Shown here in pieces: positions 16,882-25,122 of a stretch of 64,000 nucleotides of DNA; the first letter of the stretch is position 1; the number at the start of each line of letters is the position of its first letter. The position numbers and the translations under genes are program-made. The notes under the pieces are model-generated. The model did no database searches. It was not told the DNA's origin and saw only the letters and a program-made list of their open reading frames with translations. This stretch comes from Flavobacterium bernardetii (GTDB lineage Bacteria > Bacteroidota > Bacteroidia > Flavobacteriales > Flavobacteriaceae). The stretch spans positions 372,001 through 436,000 of the forward strand of contig NZ_JAANOQ010000001.1 of NCBI RefSeq assembly GCF_011305415.1, given 5' to 3'.

Positions 16882-17814
16882 TTATCTTGGACTTACAATT
16901 TCCACATCACTAAAAGCAATCGCACCACGAACTACACCTTGTATAGTCGTTTTTAACGCATCAATAATATGGATTTTTAATTCGTTTTTAGAGAAAATTA
17001 AACTCACTTCTCTAGATGGTTTTGGATTGGCAAATTGTTTTAGTTTTGCTTTGTTTTTATCGTTTAAATCTAAAGTATGTAAATAGGGAAGAAGCGTCGT
17101 TCCTAAACCTTCATCAGATAATTTAATTAAGGTTTCGAAACTTCCACTTTCTAATTGGAAATGGTTTTCACCAATGAAATTATTCGTCTTACAAAGATTC
17201 AAAACGCTATTTCTAAAACAATGTCCGTCTTGTAAAAGCAATATTTTTTCGACATCTAAATCAGAAACTTCAATTTCTTTTTTACTGTTATTTTGACTGT
17301 TATCAGGAATGTAAGCGACGAAAGGTTCATAGTACAATACGATTTCTTTCAGTTTTTCTTCATCTAATGGTGTAGCTGCAATGGCACAATCTAAGTGACC
17401 ATTTTTTAGTTTTGCAATAATATCTACAGTATTTAATTCTTCTACAATTAAGTTGACTTTCGGATACTTTTTAATGAAAGTATTCAAAAACATCGGTAAT
17501 AATGTTGGCATAATTGTAGGGATAATTCCAATACGGAAATCGCCACCAATAAACCCTTTTTGTTGGTCAACTATATCTTTGATTCTGTTGGCTTCGTTAA
17601 CGATGTTTTTCGCTTGCGTTACAATTTTACTTCCAACATCAGTTAATCCGATTGGTTTTTTAGTTCTGTCAAAAATTTGAATACCTAATTCCTCTTCCAA
17701 TTTCTGAATTTGCATACTTAAAGTGGGTTGTGTCACGAAGCATTTTTCGGCAGCAAGAGTAAAATTTTTGTTTTCGGCAACAGCTAAAACGTAGTATAAT
17801 TGGGTAATTGTCAT
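16882..17814 (-). CDS. oxyR: LysR-family hydrogen peroxide sensor OxyR
   Basis: A 310-residue redox-responsive transcriptional activator. The LysR helix-turn-helix lies at residues 1-60 (NFTLAAEKCFVTQPTLSMQIQKLE). The effector domain contains LLQDGHCFRNSVLNLC with Cys199 and Cys208. These match in number and spacing the peroxidatic and resolving cysteines of E. coli OxyR, which form a disulfide on H2O2. GSFETLIKLSDEGLGTTLLP is the usual downstream segment. OxyR activates catalase, peroxiredoxin and Dps genes, none of which is adjacent here. Convergent with the TsaC-family gene. Confidence 0.93.
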   Translation of the reverse strand: MTITQLYYVLAVAENKNFTLAAEKCFVTQPTLSMQIQKLEEELGIQIFDRTKKPIGLTDVGSKIVTQAKNIVNEANRIKDIVDQQKGFIGGDFRIGIIPTIMPTLLPMFLNTFIKKYPKVNLIVEELNTVDIIAKLKNGHLDCAIAATPLDEEKLKEIVLYYEPFVAYIPDNSQNNSKKEIEVSDLDVEKILLLQDGHCFRNSVLNLCKTNNFIGENHFQLESGSFETLIKLSDEGLGTTLLPYLHTLDLNDKNKAKLKQFANPKPSREVSLIFSKNELKIHIIDALKTTIQGVVRGAIAFSDVEIVSPR

Positions 17815-17886
17815 TATATCAATATTTGTGATAAAAGTAAATATTTTGATTGTAAAAAACTATTGTTTAAGAAAAGTTTATAAAAA

Positions 17887-17914
17887 AAAACTCTTTCCGT
17901 TAAGAAAGAGTTTT
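17887..17914 (-). terminator. Terminator of the OmpA-family gene
   Basis: AAACTCTTTC-cgttaa-GAAAGAGTTT stem with flanking A and T tracts, just past the OmpA-family stop codon on the minus strand. Confidence 0.75.
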
Positions 17915-17936
17915 AATTAAAATATTGATTATAAGC

Positions 17937-20062
17937 TTATTGAACAACTTTGATTTCTACTCTTCTGTTAGCCGATTTTCCAGCTTTAGTTTTGTTTGAT
18001 GCAATTGGTTTTGCTGCTCCAAATCCTTGTGAATTCAATCTGTTTTCGTTAATTCCTTTAGAAATTAAATAGGTTTTAATTGCTAAAGCTCTTTCCGCTG
18101 AAAGCTCTATGTTACTTTCTGGTTTTCCTACATTATCTGTATAACCTTCAATGCTAAAGTTATTCGCTTCGTATTCTTTCATAATTTCAGCCATAGCATC
18201 TAAAGTTACATAAGAATCGGCTTTAACAGTTGCTTTTCCAGAATCGAATAATACAGATTTTGAATAGTCGTTTAGTTTTTTAATCACTTTCGTGTCAATA
18301 ACTGGACAACCGTAGTTTTCAATAGTTCCAACCACATCTGGACATTTGTCGTCTTTATCTAAAACTTTGTCGCCATCTTTATCTGTGTAAGGACAACCCT
18401 CATTGTCTTTTTCACCAATTACAGTTGGGCATTTATCTAAATTATCTGTTACACCATCTTTGTCTTCATCTCCCCAAGGACAACCTTTATTTTCAACAGG
18501 TCCAACAACATCCGGACAAGTATCATCTTTATCTAAAACTTTGTCACCATCTTTATCAGTCCAAGGACAACCGTTGTTTTCTGATGGTCCGAATTCATTA
18601 ATACATTTGTCTAGGTTATCAGTTAATCCGTCATTATCTGCATCTCCACAAGGACAACCTTTGTTTTCAACTGGTCCGGCTACATCTGGACAATTATCGT
18701 CTTTATCATTGATTCCATCAAAATCAATATCTTTAATTCTGCTTTGGTAAATTGGAATTTTTAATCCTAAATGAGCGTCTAAAGCTTGTGTTTCTGAAAG
18801 CATGGCACTTACAATAGAACCTGAACCTACAAATAATGGACCAACTCTAAATCCAAAACCAGCTTGTAAACCTGAATATTCTAAATAACTAATTGGAACA
18901 TATAAACCTAACCATTTTACTTCATATCGAGGTGTTAAACTCACGTTATTGTTAATGTAAGATGAGTTTTTGTCTTCGGCAGAAACTGCGCTAAAATCAG
19001 TATTTAAGTTTAAATAAAAGCGTTTATTCATTCTCCAATCTGCATTTAAATGAATAGCAGTTGGTAATTTAAATCTCACAGATTTTGATTCTGAAATCTT
19101 AGTATATAAATTGTCAAAACTTGGATCAGCATCGTATTCTGCGTCTGTATAACTTGTATTAGCATTATAAACGCTCACAACTGCATCTTTATAATTTATA
19201 GCACCTATATCAGTAATGGATACACCAATTTTAAATTTGTATTTGTTTTGTTCTTTATGGTAGCTTGTTCCACCTTCTTTATTGGTGTATTTGTATTTTT
19301 GATGATCAGGTCGATATTCGAATGTAAAACCTAAATCGGCACCAAAACCACTTCCTGTATTTTCTGTTGGATCATCAAAATCATCAAGAGAAGTAATGTT
19401 TCCGGTTTCTATATTTCCTGAAGTTGTAGTTGTGTTGGTAGCATCATTTCCGAAATAATCATATTTTAAATTGAAATTATTTCCTTTTGCATAACCTGTA
19501 AACCCACCATATAAATATTTTGCAGATAAACCTCCTTTTAAGAAATGTTGACCTTTGTCCATTAAAATTCTAGCATAAGAAACACCAAATTCTGCCCAAG
19601 CATTAGCTGCAATACTAAAATTTTGATTTCTTACTTCATAATTTTCATTAATATCTTCTTGAATATCATTTAACGCTTTACCGCTAATATTACTTAAATG
19701 TGTAATACTTCTTGCTCTTGTAAATAAAGCTAATGAACTTGATTTGTTTAAATTGAACATAAAAGAGGGTCCAAGAACGTCAACGTTAATTAAAAAATTA
19801 TTTGCTTCCGTTGGATATTGTTTTCCGTCTCTTTCAAAATCATAATCACTTTTTAAAAGGTCGCCAAATTTTGCACCGTAATAATCGTTTGTAAGTAATC
19901 CGCTAAATGAAGCTAAATTTATATCGGTTTTGCAATGTTAGCTGGATTATTAATTACTGAATGAACTCCAGCATAGTTGTCATTTAAGTAACCAAAGTAA
20001 CTTTGTGCATTAGCATAATAAAAGCTAAAGAAAGTAATAGCGATTAGAATTTTGTTTTTCAT
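17937..20062 (-). pseudogene. OmpA-family outer-membrane protein (DUF5723-like barrel, TSP3 repeats, OmpA domain), frameshifted
   Basis: The intact long frame (607 codons) begins only at an internal Met at 19760 and has no signal peptide. The true start is ATG at 20062, giving signal peptide MKNKILIAITFFSFYYANA and then NDNYAGVHSVINNPANIAK. After about 44 codons the frame breaks at an A4 run (19928-19931) and hits TAA. Restoring one base continues TDINLASFSGLLTNDYYGAK directly into the long frame with no further stop. The rest encodes a beta-barrel-like domain and calcium-binding thrombospondin type-3 repeats (DxDxDGxxDxxDxCP). The C-terminal OmpA peptidoglycan-binding domain includes EGYTDNVG and NRRVEIKV. 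It could be a real pseudogene, phase variation in a homopolymer, or a sequencing error; all other domains look intact. Confidence 0.85.
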
Positions 20063-20304
20063 AGAAGGAATTTAAATTAGTAAAAAAATAACGGTATAAA
20101 TAGTGTTAATATTAAATTTTGTGTGAATCTTTAAATATTAATGTATTGATTTATCTCGTTTTTTGACGAAATAATGTAATAAATTGAAATGATTCCGAGA
20201 TTTCGGAAAATTGATAGAATTTGATAAACATTTTAAAATGCAATCAAATTCTAATTATGCTTATTTAATTAATTTTAGATTTTGGGGTTTCTAAAATATA
20301 TTGG

Positions 20305-20345
20305 AAAGAATCTGAAAGTGTATTTTAATACACTTCAGATTCTTT
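20305..20345 (-). terminator. Terminator overlapping the 3' end of prfA
   Basis: AAAGAATCTGAA(A)GTGTATT and AATACACTTCAGATTCTTT form a stem of about 19 bp with a 2-nt loop. One arm is the last codons plus stop of prfA, so the gene's own coding end is built into the hairpin. Confidence 0.65.
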
Positions 20346-21401
20346 TAATTTTTCAGTATTGGCAACTAACTGTAGTTCATCAATAAATTTATGAATTTTT
20401 CCTGACATAACACCATCCATATCAAAAACATCTACTCCAATTCTGTGATCCGTTACACGACCTTGAGGATAATTGTAGGTTCTAATTTTTGCAGAACGGT
20501 CACCTGAGCTTACTTGAGAAGTACGTGTTATAGCATCTTCAGCTTGTTTTTTAGCTAATTCTTGTTCGTATAAACGAGAACGTAAAACAATTAAAGCTTT
20601 ATCTTTATTTTTATGTTGCGATTTTTGATCCTGACATTGTGCTACTAATCCAGAAGGAATGTGCGTTAAACGAACTGCCGATTTTGTAGTATTTACCGAT
20701 TGTCCACCAGGTCCTGAAGAACAGAAGAAATCTACACGAACATCGTTCATATCAATTTGTACATCAAATTCTTCCGCTTCTGGTAAAACCATTACCGTTG
20801 CAGCAGATGTGTGCACACGACCTTGCGTTTCTGTTTGAGGAACACGTTGAACACGGTGCACTCCAGCTTCATACTTTAAAGCACCATAAACATCTTCACC
20901 AGTAACTTCAAAAATCACCTCTTTGAATCCACCAGAAGTTCCATCACTCATATCTACAACAGAACATTTCCAACCACGACCTTCACAGTATTTTGTATAC
21001 ATTCTGTATAAATCACCTGCAAAAATTGAAGCTTCATCTCCACCAGTTCCAGCACGAATTTCCACCATAACGTTTTTCGCATCTTCTGGATCTTTAGGAA
21101 TCAACATAAATTTGATTTCTTCTTCCAATTCTGGCAAACGATCTTTAGCTTCATCTAATTGCATTTTTGCCATTTCTACCATTTCGGCATCAGAACCATC
21201 CGCAATAATTTCTTGTGCTTCCTTAATATTGGAGTCAAGGTTTATATATTCTTCACGTTTTTGAACTAACGCGTTTAAACTTTTATATTCTTGATTTAAT
21301 TGTACATAACGCTTTTGATCGGCAATTACATCAGGTTGAATAATCAAATCTGATATTTCGTCAAAACGTTGTTTTACATATTGTAATCTGTCTAACATCA
21401 T
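20325..21401 (-). CDS. prfA: Peptide chain release factor 1
   Basis: A 358-residue class I release factor that recognises UAA/UAG and triggers peptide release. The RF1 codon-recognition tripeptide position reads PQT (188-190, in [15 protein letters not shown]), the P-x-T form of RF1 rather than the SPF of RF2. The catalytic GGQ is at 232-234 ([12 protein letters not shown]), followed by the family segment [20 protein letters not shown]. Length is normal. The two adjacent Met codons at the start are both possible. CAAAGTTA at 21420-21427 is a minus-strand -7 element (TAACTTTG) about 20 bp upstream. Confidence 0.96.
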   Translation of the reverse strand: MMLDRLQYVKQRFDEISDLIIQPDVIADQKRYVQLNQEYKSLNALVQKREEYINLDSNIKEAQEIIADGSDAEMVEMAKMQLDEAKDRLPELEEEIKFMLIPKDPEDAKNVMVEIRAGTGGDEASIFAGDLYRMYTKYCEGRGWKCSVVDMSDGTSGGFKEVIFEVTGEDVYGALKYEAGVHRVQRVPQTETQGRVHTSAATVMVLPEAEEFDVQIDMNDVRVDFFCSSGPGGQSVNTTKSAVRLTHIPSGLVAQCQDQKSQHKNKDKALIVLRSRLYEQELAKKQAEDAITRTSQVSSGDRSAKIRTYNYPQGRVTDHRIGVDVFDMDGVMSGKIHKFIDELQLVANTEKLKESEVY

Positions 21402-21507
21402 AATCTATAAATTTCGATGCAAAGTTACAATTTTAGTTTATAGTTTAAAAATTTATAGTTTAAAAATCTTATTTTTTCAACATAAATATCTTAAAATATT
21501 ATTTTTA

Positions 21508-21522
21508 TTTATTCTAAATAAA
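21508..21522. promoter_or_regulatory. Upstream TTTATTCTAAATAAA box, receptor gene 1 (candidate Fur/iron box)
   Basis: TTTATTCTAAATAAA is a partial palindrome placed just before the -33 element. The same 15-mer recurs at 21569-21583, 61 bp away, and at 25046-25060. Its presence only at the two siderophore-receptor promoters suggests an iron-responsive operator; identification with Fur is inferred. Confidence 0.6.
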
Positions 21523-21524
21523 AT

Positions 21525-21555
21525 TTGCGAATTTAAAATTTCAATTTTATATTTG
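21525..21555 (+). promoter_or_regulatory. Promoter of siderophore receptor gene 1
   Basis: TTG (21525-21527), 20 bp, TATATTTG (21548-21555). The promoter is bracketed by the two TTTATTCTAAATAAA boxes, a layout where a bound repressor would block polymerase. Confidence 0.65.
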
Positions 21556-21568
21556 CGCTTTAAATTAA

Positions 21569-21583
21569 TTTATTCTAAATAAA
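21569..21583. promoter_or_regulatory. Downstream TTTATTCTAAATAAA box, receptor gene 1
   Basis: Identical 15-mer to 21508-21522, between the -7 element and the ATG at 21590, covering the presumed transcript start and ribosome-binding region. Confidence 0.6.
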
Positions 21584-21589
21584 AATAAT

Positions 21590-23728
21590 ATGAAAAAACC
21601 ATTAACTTATTTGTTACTATTGAGTTTACCCACCTTATTTTATGCACAAGAACTAAAAAAAGATTCTGTTAAAGCTATTGAAGAAGTAAAAATCAACTCG
21701 AATTTGCAAAAATATAAAAGAGAAAAAAGCACTACTGTCTCTAAAATGCCACTGAAGGATATCGAAAATCCGCAAGTATATAACACGATAACTAATGATT
21801 TATTAAAAGAACAAGTTGTTACAAATTTTAATGATGCCTTAAAAAATGCAACCGGTGTAACTAGATTATGGGAATCAACCGGAAGAGGAGGTGATGGAGC
21901 TGAATTTTATTCGATGCGTGGTTTTTCTGTCCAACCGACTATGATTAACGGTTTACCAGGCATTAATAATGGAAGTATTGATCCCATAAATGTGGATAAT
22001 ATTGAAGTGATAAAAGGACCTTCTGGAACTTTATTTGGAAGTAGTTTGATTTCTTATGGTGGTTTAATTAATATCGTAACTAAAAAGCCTTATTCTAAAT
22101 TTGGTGGCGAAATTGGTTATAATTCTGGAACTTACGGAATGGATCGATTAACGGCTGATGTAAACATTCCTTTAAATAAAGATGTTTCTTTGAGAATGAA
22201 TTCGGCCTACCAAAAAGAAAATTCTTTTCAAGATGCAGGATTTAATAAATCATTTTTTTTCGCACCTTCATTAAGTTATAAAGTAAGCGATAAACTTTCC
22301 TTTTTAATTAATACTGAATTTTCAGAAAGAGAATCGGCAAATGCTCCAATGGTTTTTTTAAATAGAGGTTTGCCAATTTCTTTCTTTTCTATGGATCTTT
22401 TCGAACAAAATTATAAGAAATCGTATACTTCTAACGAGTTAACGATGAACAATCCAACTTTTAATTTACAAGCACAAATGTTTTATAAATTATCTGATAG
22501 TTGGACTTCACAAACTGTTTTATCCAGAAGTACTGCTAAAACAAATGGTTATTATCACTATTTATTTGATTCTTCTAATGGTGATGAATTTGCTAGATTT
22601 ATTTCAAAGGCCAATTCGCAAACAGAAGGAACTGATATCCAACAAAACTTTATAGGCGATTTTAAAATTGGAAATTTAAGAAACAGAATGGTTGTTGGTA
22701 TTGACTATTTAAGCATGAACCAAAGAAACGCAAATGCAGGTTGGAGGTCTTTCGGAACTATTTCTATGGTTGATCAAACAGATAATATTGGTTCAAATCC
22801 AACTGAGTTAACCCAAAATGCTGTAGATGCTATTTTAACAGGATCCTATTCAGGAAAAACAATGGCAGAAAATGAAGTAATTAGTGCTTATGTTTCTGAT
22901 GTATTAAATGTAACTGAAAAATTATCTGTAATGGCGAGTGTAAGAGTAGATAATTTTATAAGCAAAACCGAAACTCAAAGTTTTAATCAAATAGCAGTAT
23001 CTCCAAAATTTGGTACTGTTTATCAAATCATACCAAATAAAGTATCTGTTTTTGGTAATTATATGAATGGTTTTACAAACATGGCACCTTCTATTCAAAG
23101 TGATAATGTTACTTATAAAAGTTTTAAACCGGAACAGGCCAATCAATATGAGTTTGGTTTAAAAACAAATTTATATAAAGACATTATTTCTACAACAATT
23201 AGTTATTATAATATAGATGTTACAGATAAAGTAATGACGGATCCAACTACATATATTAGTTCTATACAAGGTGGTGAGGTTAATAGTAATGGGGTTGAAA
23301 TTAGCTTTACAGCGAACCCAATAAAAGGTTTAAATATAATTGCTGGTTATAGCTATAATGATAGTGAAGTAACTAAGGATATTATAGATGATTCTTATTT
23401 AGGTTACAGACCAGAGGAAGCAGGACCAAATACTTTAGTTAATTTTTGGGCAAATTACAGTTTTTCTGAAGGTGATTTAAAAGGATTTGGTTTAGGATTT
23501 GGAGGAAATTATGCAAGTGAATTTAATGTTTTACACAGAAAAACCACAGGTTCTTTCACACTGCCAGATTATACTATTTTAAATTCTGCTTTATCTTATA
23601 ATTCAGATAAATTTAATATCTCTTTAAAAGTAAACAACGTATTAAATGAGAAATATTACTCAGGTTGGTCGACTGTAACACCACAAAAATTACGCAGTTT
23701 AACAGCTGGTTTGACCTATAAATTTTAG
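21590..23728 (+). CDS. TonB-dependent siderophore receptor 1
   Basis: A 712-residue outer-membrane receptor for ferric siderophores, energised by TonB-ExbBD. It has a signal peptide (KKPLTYLLLLSLPTLFYAQ) and then a TonB-box-like segment (KAIEEVKINSNLQKYK). The plug domain follows (about 60-170), with NVDNIEVIKGPSGTLFGSS and YGGLINIVTKKPY, the FhuA/FoxA-like signature of siderophore receptors. A 22-strand-type beta-barrel ends in RSLTAGLTYKF with terminal Phe. There is no N-terminal carboxypeptidase-regulatory domain. It is followed by a terminator and then a PepSY membrane protein gene. The ligand cannot be told from sequence. Confidence 0.93.
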   Translation: MKKPLTYLLLLSLPTLFYAQELKKDSVKAIEEVKINSNLQKYKREKSTTVSKMPLKDIENPQVYNTITNDLLKEQVVTNFNDALKNATGVTRLWESTGRGGDGAEFYSMRGFSVQPTMINGLPGINNGSIDPINVDNIEVIKGPSGTLFGSSLISYGGLINIVTKKPYSKFGGEIGYNSGTYGMDRLTADVNIPLNKDVSLRMNSAYQKENSFQDAGFNKSFFFAPSLSYKVSDKLSFLINTEFSERESANAPMVFLNRGLPISFFSMDLFEQNYKKSYTSNELTMNNPTFNLQAQMFYKLSDSWTSQTVLSRSTAKTNGYYHYLFDSSNGDEFARFISKANSQTEGTDIQQNFIGDFKIGNLRNRMVVGIDYLSMNQRNANAGWRSFGTISMVDQTDNIGSNPTELTQNAVDAILTGSYSGKTMAENEVISAYVSDVLNVTEKLSVMASVRVDNFISKTETQSFNQIAVSPKFGTVYQIIPNKVSVFGNYMNGFTNMAPSIQSDNVTYKSFKPEQANQYEFGLKTNLYKDIISTTISYYNIDVTDKVMTDPTTYISSIQGGEVNSNGVEISFTANPIKGLNIIAGYSYNDSEVTKDIIDDSYLGYRPEEAGPNTLVNFWANYSFSEGDLKGFGLGFGGNYASEFNVLHRKTTGSFTLPDYTILNSALSYNSDKFNISLKVNNVLNEKYYSGWSTVTPQKLRSLTAGLTYKF

Positions 23729-23751
23729 TCATCATACAAAAAATTAAAAAC

Positions 23752-23780
23752 ACTCCTTAACCATTGGTTGAGGAGTTTTT
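23752..23780 (+). terminator. Terminator after receptor gene 1
   Basis: ACTCCTTAACCA/TGGTTGAGGAGT stem (one G-T pair, minimal loop) followed by T5, ending 20 bp before the next gene. Confidence 0.7.
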
Positions 23781-23799
23781 ATCATTTTAAATTAAAAAA

Positions 23800-24969
23800 A
23801 TGAAATTTAAAAAAGCTATAAAAAAAGTACATCTTTGGTTAGGATTATCAACGGGTTTAATCGTTTTTATAATTTCAATTACAGGATCAATTTATGTGTT
23901 TCAGGAAGAAATTACGAATTATTTGCGAAAAGATGCGATATATCATACAACTCCAATTAGTAAAGAGCTAAAACCACTTTCTTTAAAAGTATTAGAAAAA
24001 AAAGTTGATGCCTTTACTAATGAGAAATATCCTATTCATTGGGTAAATGTACCTATTGATAAAAGTAGAAGTTATGTTTTTTATTACTATGAAAGAAATC
24101 CAAAAGGGTGGAATTTTTATGAAGAATATATCATTTATAAGTCGGTTTATGTCAATCCATTTACAGGTGAAATAAGAGGTGTTTATGATGAAACAACTGA
24201 TTTTTTTAATATCATAAAATCCATTCATTTTAGTTTTATGCTTAATACAGAATGGGGTACTTATGTGTGCGGAATTCCAACCTTAATTTTTGTTTTTATG
24301 CTCATTTCCGGAATTATTTTATGGTGGCCCAAAAATAAAAAAGCAATAAGACAACGTTTTACATTCGATTGGAAAAAAGTTAAAGGTTGGAGACGAAAAA
24401 ACTATGACGTACATAATATTTTTGGATTTTATGCTTCATCTTTAGCTTTTGTTGTGGCGTTTACAGGATTATTTTATGCTTTTTTCTTTGTTCAAGCCAT
24501 TTTGTATTTTGTGTTTTCTGGGGGAAGTACCACCTATCCAGATTTTTCACATATTTCAACCAAAGCACCAATTGAAGTTAGAAATAATCATACTTTAGAC
24601 AAAATTGGTCAAAAAGTAGAAGAATTATATCCCAATTCTTTTCAATATAGTTTAGATTTTGGTTATCCCCATTTAGATGATCATGAACATCCAAATTATG
24701 AGGTATTTGTAAAGCATCTTTCTTATTCATATCATGTAAATCATAGTCTAATTTTTGATGAGAATTCAGGTGATTTATTACATCAACATTCTCATAAAGA
24801 TAAAAATTTAGGAGAAAAAGCGATTGCTGCAAATTACGATATTCATGTGGGTTCTATTTTCGGAATTTGGTCTAAAATTATTGCCATGTTACTTAGTTTG
24901 GTTTGTGCATCTTTACCTGTAACAGGTTTTTTAATTTGGTGGGGAAGGAGAAATAAAACTTCAAAATAA
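23800..24969 (+). CDS. PepSY-associated TM protein (PiuB/FoxB-like), probable siderophore reductase
   Basis: A 389-residue inner-membrane protein of the PepSY_TM family. It has a first membrane helix at about 13-34 (LWLGLSTGLIVFIISITGSIYVF) after the family motif KKVHLWLGL, then a periplasmic PepSY-type region. Further helices lie at about 150-170 (YVCGIPTLIFVFMLISGIILWW), 205-232 and 355-380, with conserved His residues (VHNIFGFY, IHFSF). Members next to siderophore receptors (FoxB, PiuB, FhuF-like partners) are thought to reduce ferric siderophores with membrane haem. Its position between two receptors supports this. The preceding terminator may be read through, as no separate box is seen. 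Confidence 0.85.
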   Translation: MKFKKAIKKVHLWLGLSTGLIVFIISITGSIYVFQEEITNYLRKDAIYHTTPISKELKPLSLKVLEKKVDAFTNEKYPIHWVNVPIDKSRSYVFYYYERNPKGWNFYEEYIIYKSVYVNPFTGEIRGVYDETTDFFNIIKSIHFSFMLNTEWGTYVCGIPTLIFVFMLISGIILWWPKNKKAIRQRFTFDWKKVKGWRRKNYDVHNIFGFYASSLAFVVAFTGLFYAFFFVQAILYFVFSGGSTTYPDFSHISTKAPIEVRNNHTLDKIGQKVEELYPNSFQYSLDFGYPHLDDHEHPNYEVFVKHLSYSYHVNHSLIFDENSGDLLHQHSHKDKNLGEKAIAANYDIHVGSIFGIWSKIIAMLLSLVCASLPVTGFLIWWGRRNKTSK

Positions 24970-24975
24970 TGTGAT

Positions 24976-25010
24976 GAAAACCGATTTATTTCTTTAAATC
25001 GGTTTTTTTT
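24976..25010 (+). terminator. Terminator after PepSY protein gene
   Basis: AAAACCGATTTA-tttct-TTAAATCGGTTTT stem with a T run, 10 bp after the stop codon. Confidence 0.8.
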
Positions 25011-25045
25011 ATTTGATACTCTGATACTTACTAATATTGTTTTTA

Positions 25046-25060
25046 TTTATTCTAAATAAA
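25046..25060. promoter_or_regulatory. Upstream TTTATTCTAAATAAA box, receptor gene 2
   Basis: Same 15-mer as at 21508 and 21569, immediately before the -33 element. Confidence 0.6.
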
Positions 25061-25061
25061 C

Positions 25062-25092
25062 TTGTTTTTTTCATTTTTGCTTTTTACATTTG
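25062..25092 (+). promoter_or_regulatory. Promoter of siderophore receptor gene 2
   Basis: TTG (25062-25064), 20 bp, TACATTTG (25085-25092): same geometry as receptor gene 1 although the spacer sequence differs. Confidence 0.65.
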
Positions 25093-25105
25093 CACTGTTA
25101 TTTTA

Positions 25106-25122
25106 AATTATTCTAAATAAAA
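25106..25122. promoter_or_regulatory. Downstream TTATTCTAAATAA box, receptor gene 2
   Basis: AATTATTCTAAATAAAA abuts the ATG at 25123. Its central C (25113) is 61 bp from that of the upstream box (25052), the same spacing as at receptor gene 1 (21514 to 21575). Confidence 0.6.
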
